DNA of 15,250 nucleotides from JAPLST01 sp964397565 (GTDB taxonomy: Bacteria; Auribacterota; UBA3054; JAPLST01). The stretch is from assembly GCA_964397565.1 (NCBI GenBank), contig CAYNJC010000061.1:1-15250 (forward strand), given 5' to 3'. The notes below the pieces were generated by a model, which was not told the DNA's origin, made no database searches, and saw nothing but the letters and a program-made list of their open reading frames with translations. The translations under genes and the position numbers were made by a program. Positions 15,106 to 15,250 of the stretch are shown piece after piece. The number at the start of each line of letters is the position of its first letter. Within the stretch, counting starts at the first letter, position 1.

Positions 15106-15152
15106 AGACCCCCACGATTCCGCCATTGGCGGGATCGTGGGTGAATGAGATT
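15106..15152 (+). repeat. Half copy of the REPIN-like repeat with an altered stem
   Basis: Flanks AGACCCCCACG and CGTGGGTGAATGAGATT match hairpin A of the full copies, but the stem interior differs. CCCACGAT pairs with ATCGTGGG, then after one non-Watson-Crick pair (T opposite G) CCGCC pairs with GGCGG around the loop ATT. Both sides changed together, so pairing is kept. Hairpin B is absent. It lies just upstream of the TPR promoter. Confidence 0.7.
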
Positions 15153-15250
15153 GAGATACTAATGAATGCGCTTACTTGGTGTCATACCAATTGTGGCCGC
15201 GGGCGCCTGCTTGGAGTCCCGTCAACGGCGCGGATGACCGCGGCTGCAGA
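15153..15250. other. Gene-free right end of the window
   Basis: No gene is seen. Positions 15207-15221 repeat CTGCTTGGAGTCCCG found at 44-58, followed in both places by a GGCGCGGAT word. A small 5-bp hairpin, TTGGT/ACCAA, lies at 15176-15190. The sequence may be the beginning of another inverted-repeat element cut off by the window edge. Confidence 0.5.

Overview
The window reads as a chromosomal piece of a GC-rich bacterium. It carries seven convincing protein-coding genes, six of them on the minus strand, separated by intergenic DNA unusually full of short repeats and hairpins. There are no rRNAs, recognisable tRNAs, transposases or CRISPR arrays. The phylum cannot be fixed from this sequence alone. 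The mix of a class III-type alpha-mannosidase, very large Ala/Asn/Gln-rich TPR lipoprotein, carboxypeptidase-regulatory-like repeat protein, heptameric tandem repeats and dispersed CTGCTTGGAGTCCCG-type repeats resembles what I recall from the PVC group (Kiritimatiellota, Lentisphaerota, Verrucomicrobiota). That is a low-confidence inference.

Region 1 (1-3611) holds repeats in 1-313 and then a probable minus-strand operon in transcriptional order: a TetR-family regulator (3556-2816), a lysine 2,3-aminomutase (kamA, 2838-1468) whose start overlaps the regulator's end, and a D-Ala-D-Ala-ligase-like ATP-grasp enzyme (1297-314). A near-consensus sigma70 promoter and a 22-bp palindrome at the predicted start of transcription precede the regulator. 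The set suggests that beta-lysine is made and then joined to another molecule under control of a self-regulating repressor. This is the best candidate for an undescribed pathway here.

Region 2 (3612-4552) has a promoter and the only plus-strand gene, a short single-domain asparaginase-like protein that keeps the catalytic residues. It converges on the gene of region 3.

Region 3 (4553-7713) is one GH38 alpha-mannosidase, apparently cytoplasmic and with its own -10 box.

Region 4 (7714-15250) contains two minus-strand genes for exported or lipid-anchored proteins: a 1558-residue TPR lipoprotein transcribed first, then a 679-residue protein with about six beta-sandwich repeats. Both have a Pro/Ala-rich linker after the N-terminal signal and are rich in cysteine. 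Copies of one repeat family lie before, between and after them: a half copy at 15106-15152, a full inverted copy at 10223-10324, and a perfect tandem pair at 7812-8026. Each full copy is about 104 bp: two hairpins facing each other with complementary CTTGC and GCAAG loops, a REPIN-like layout.
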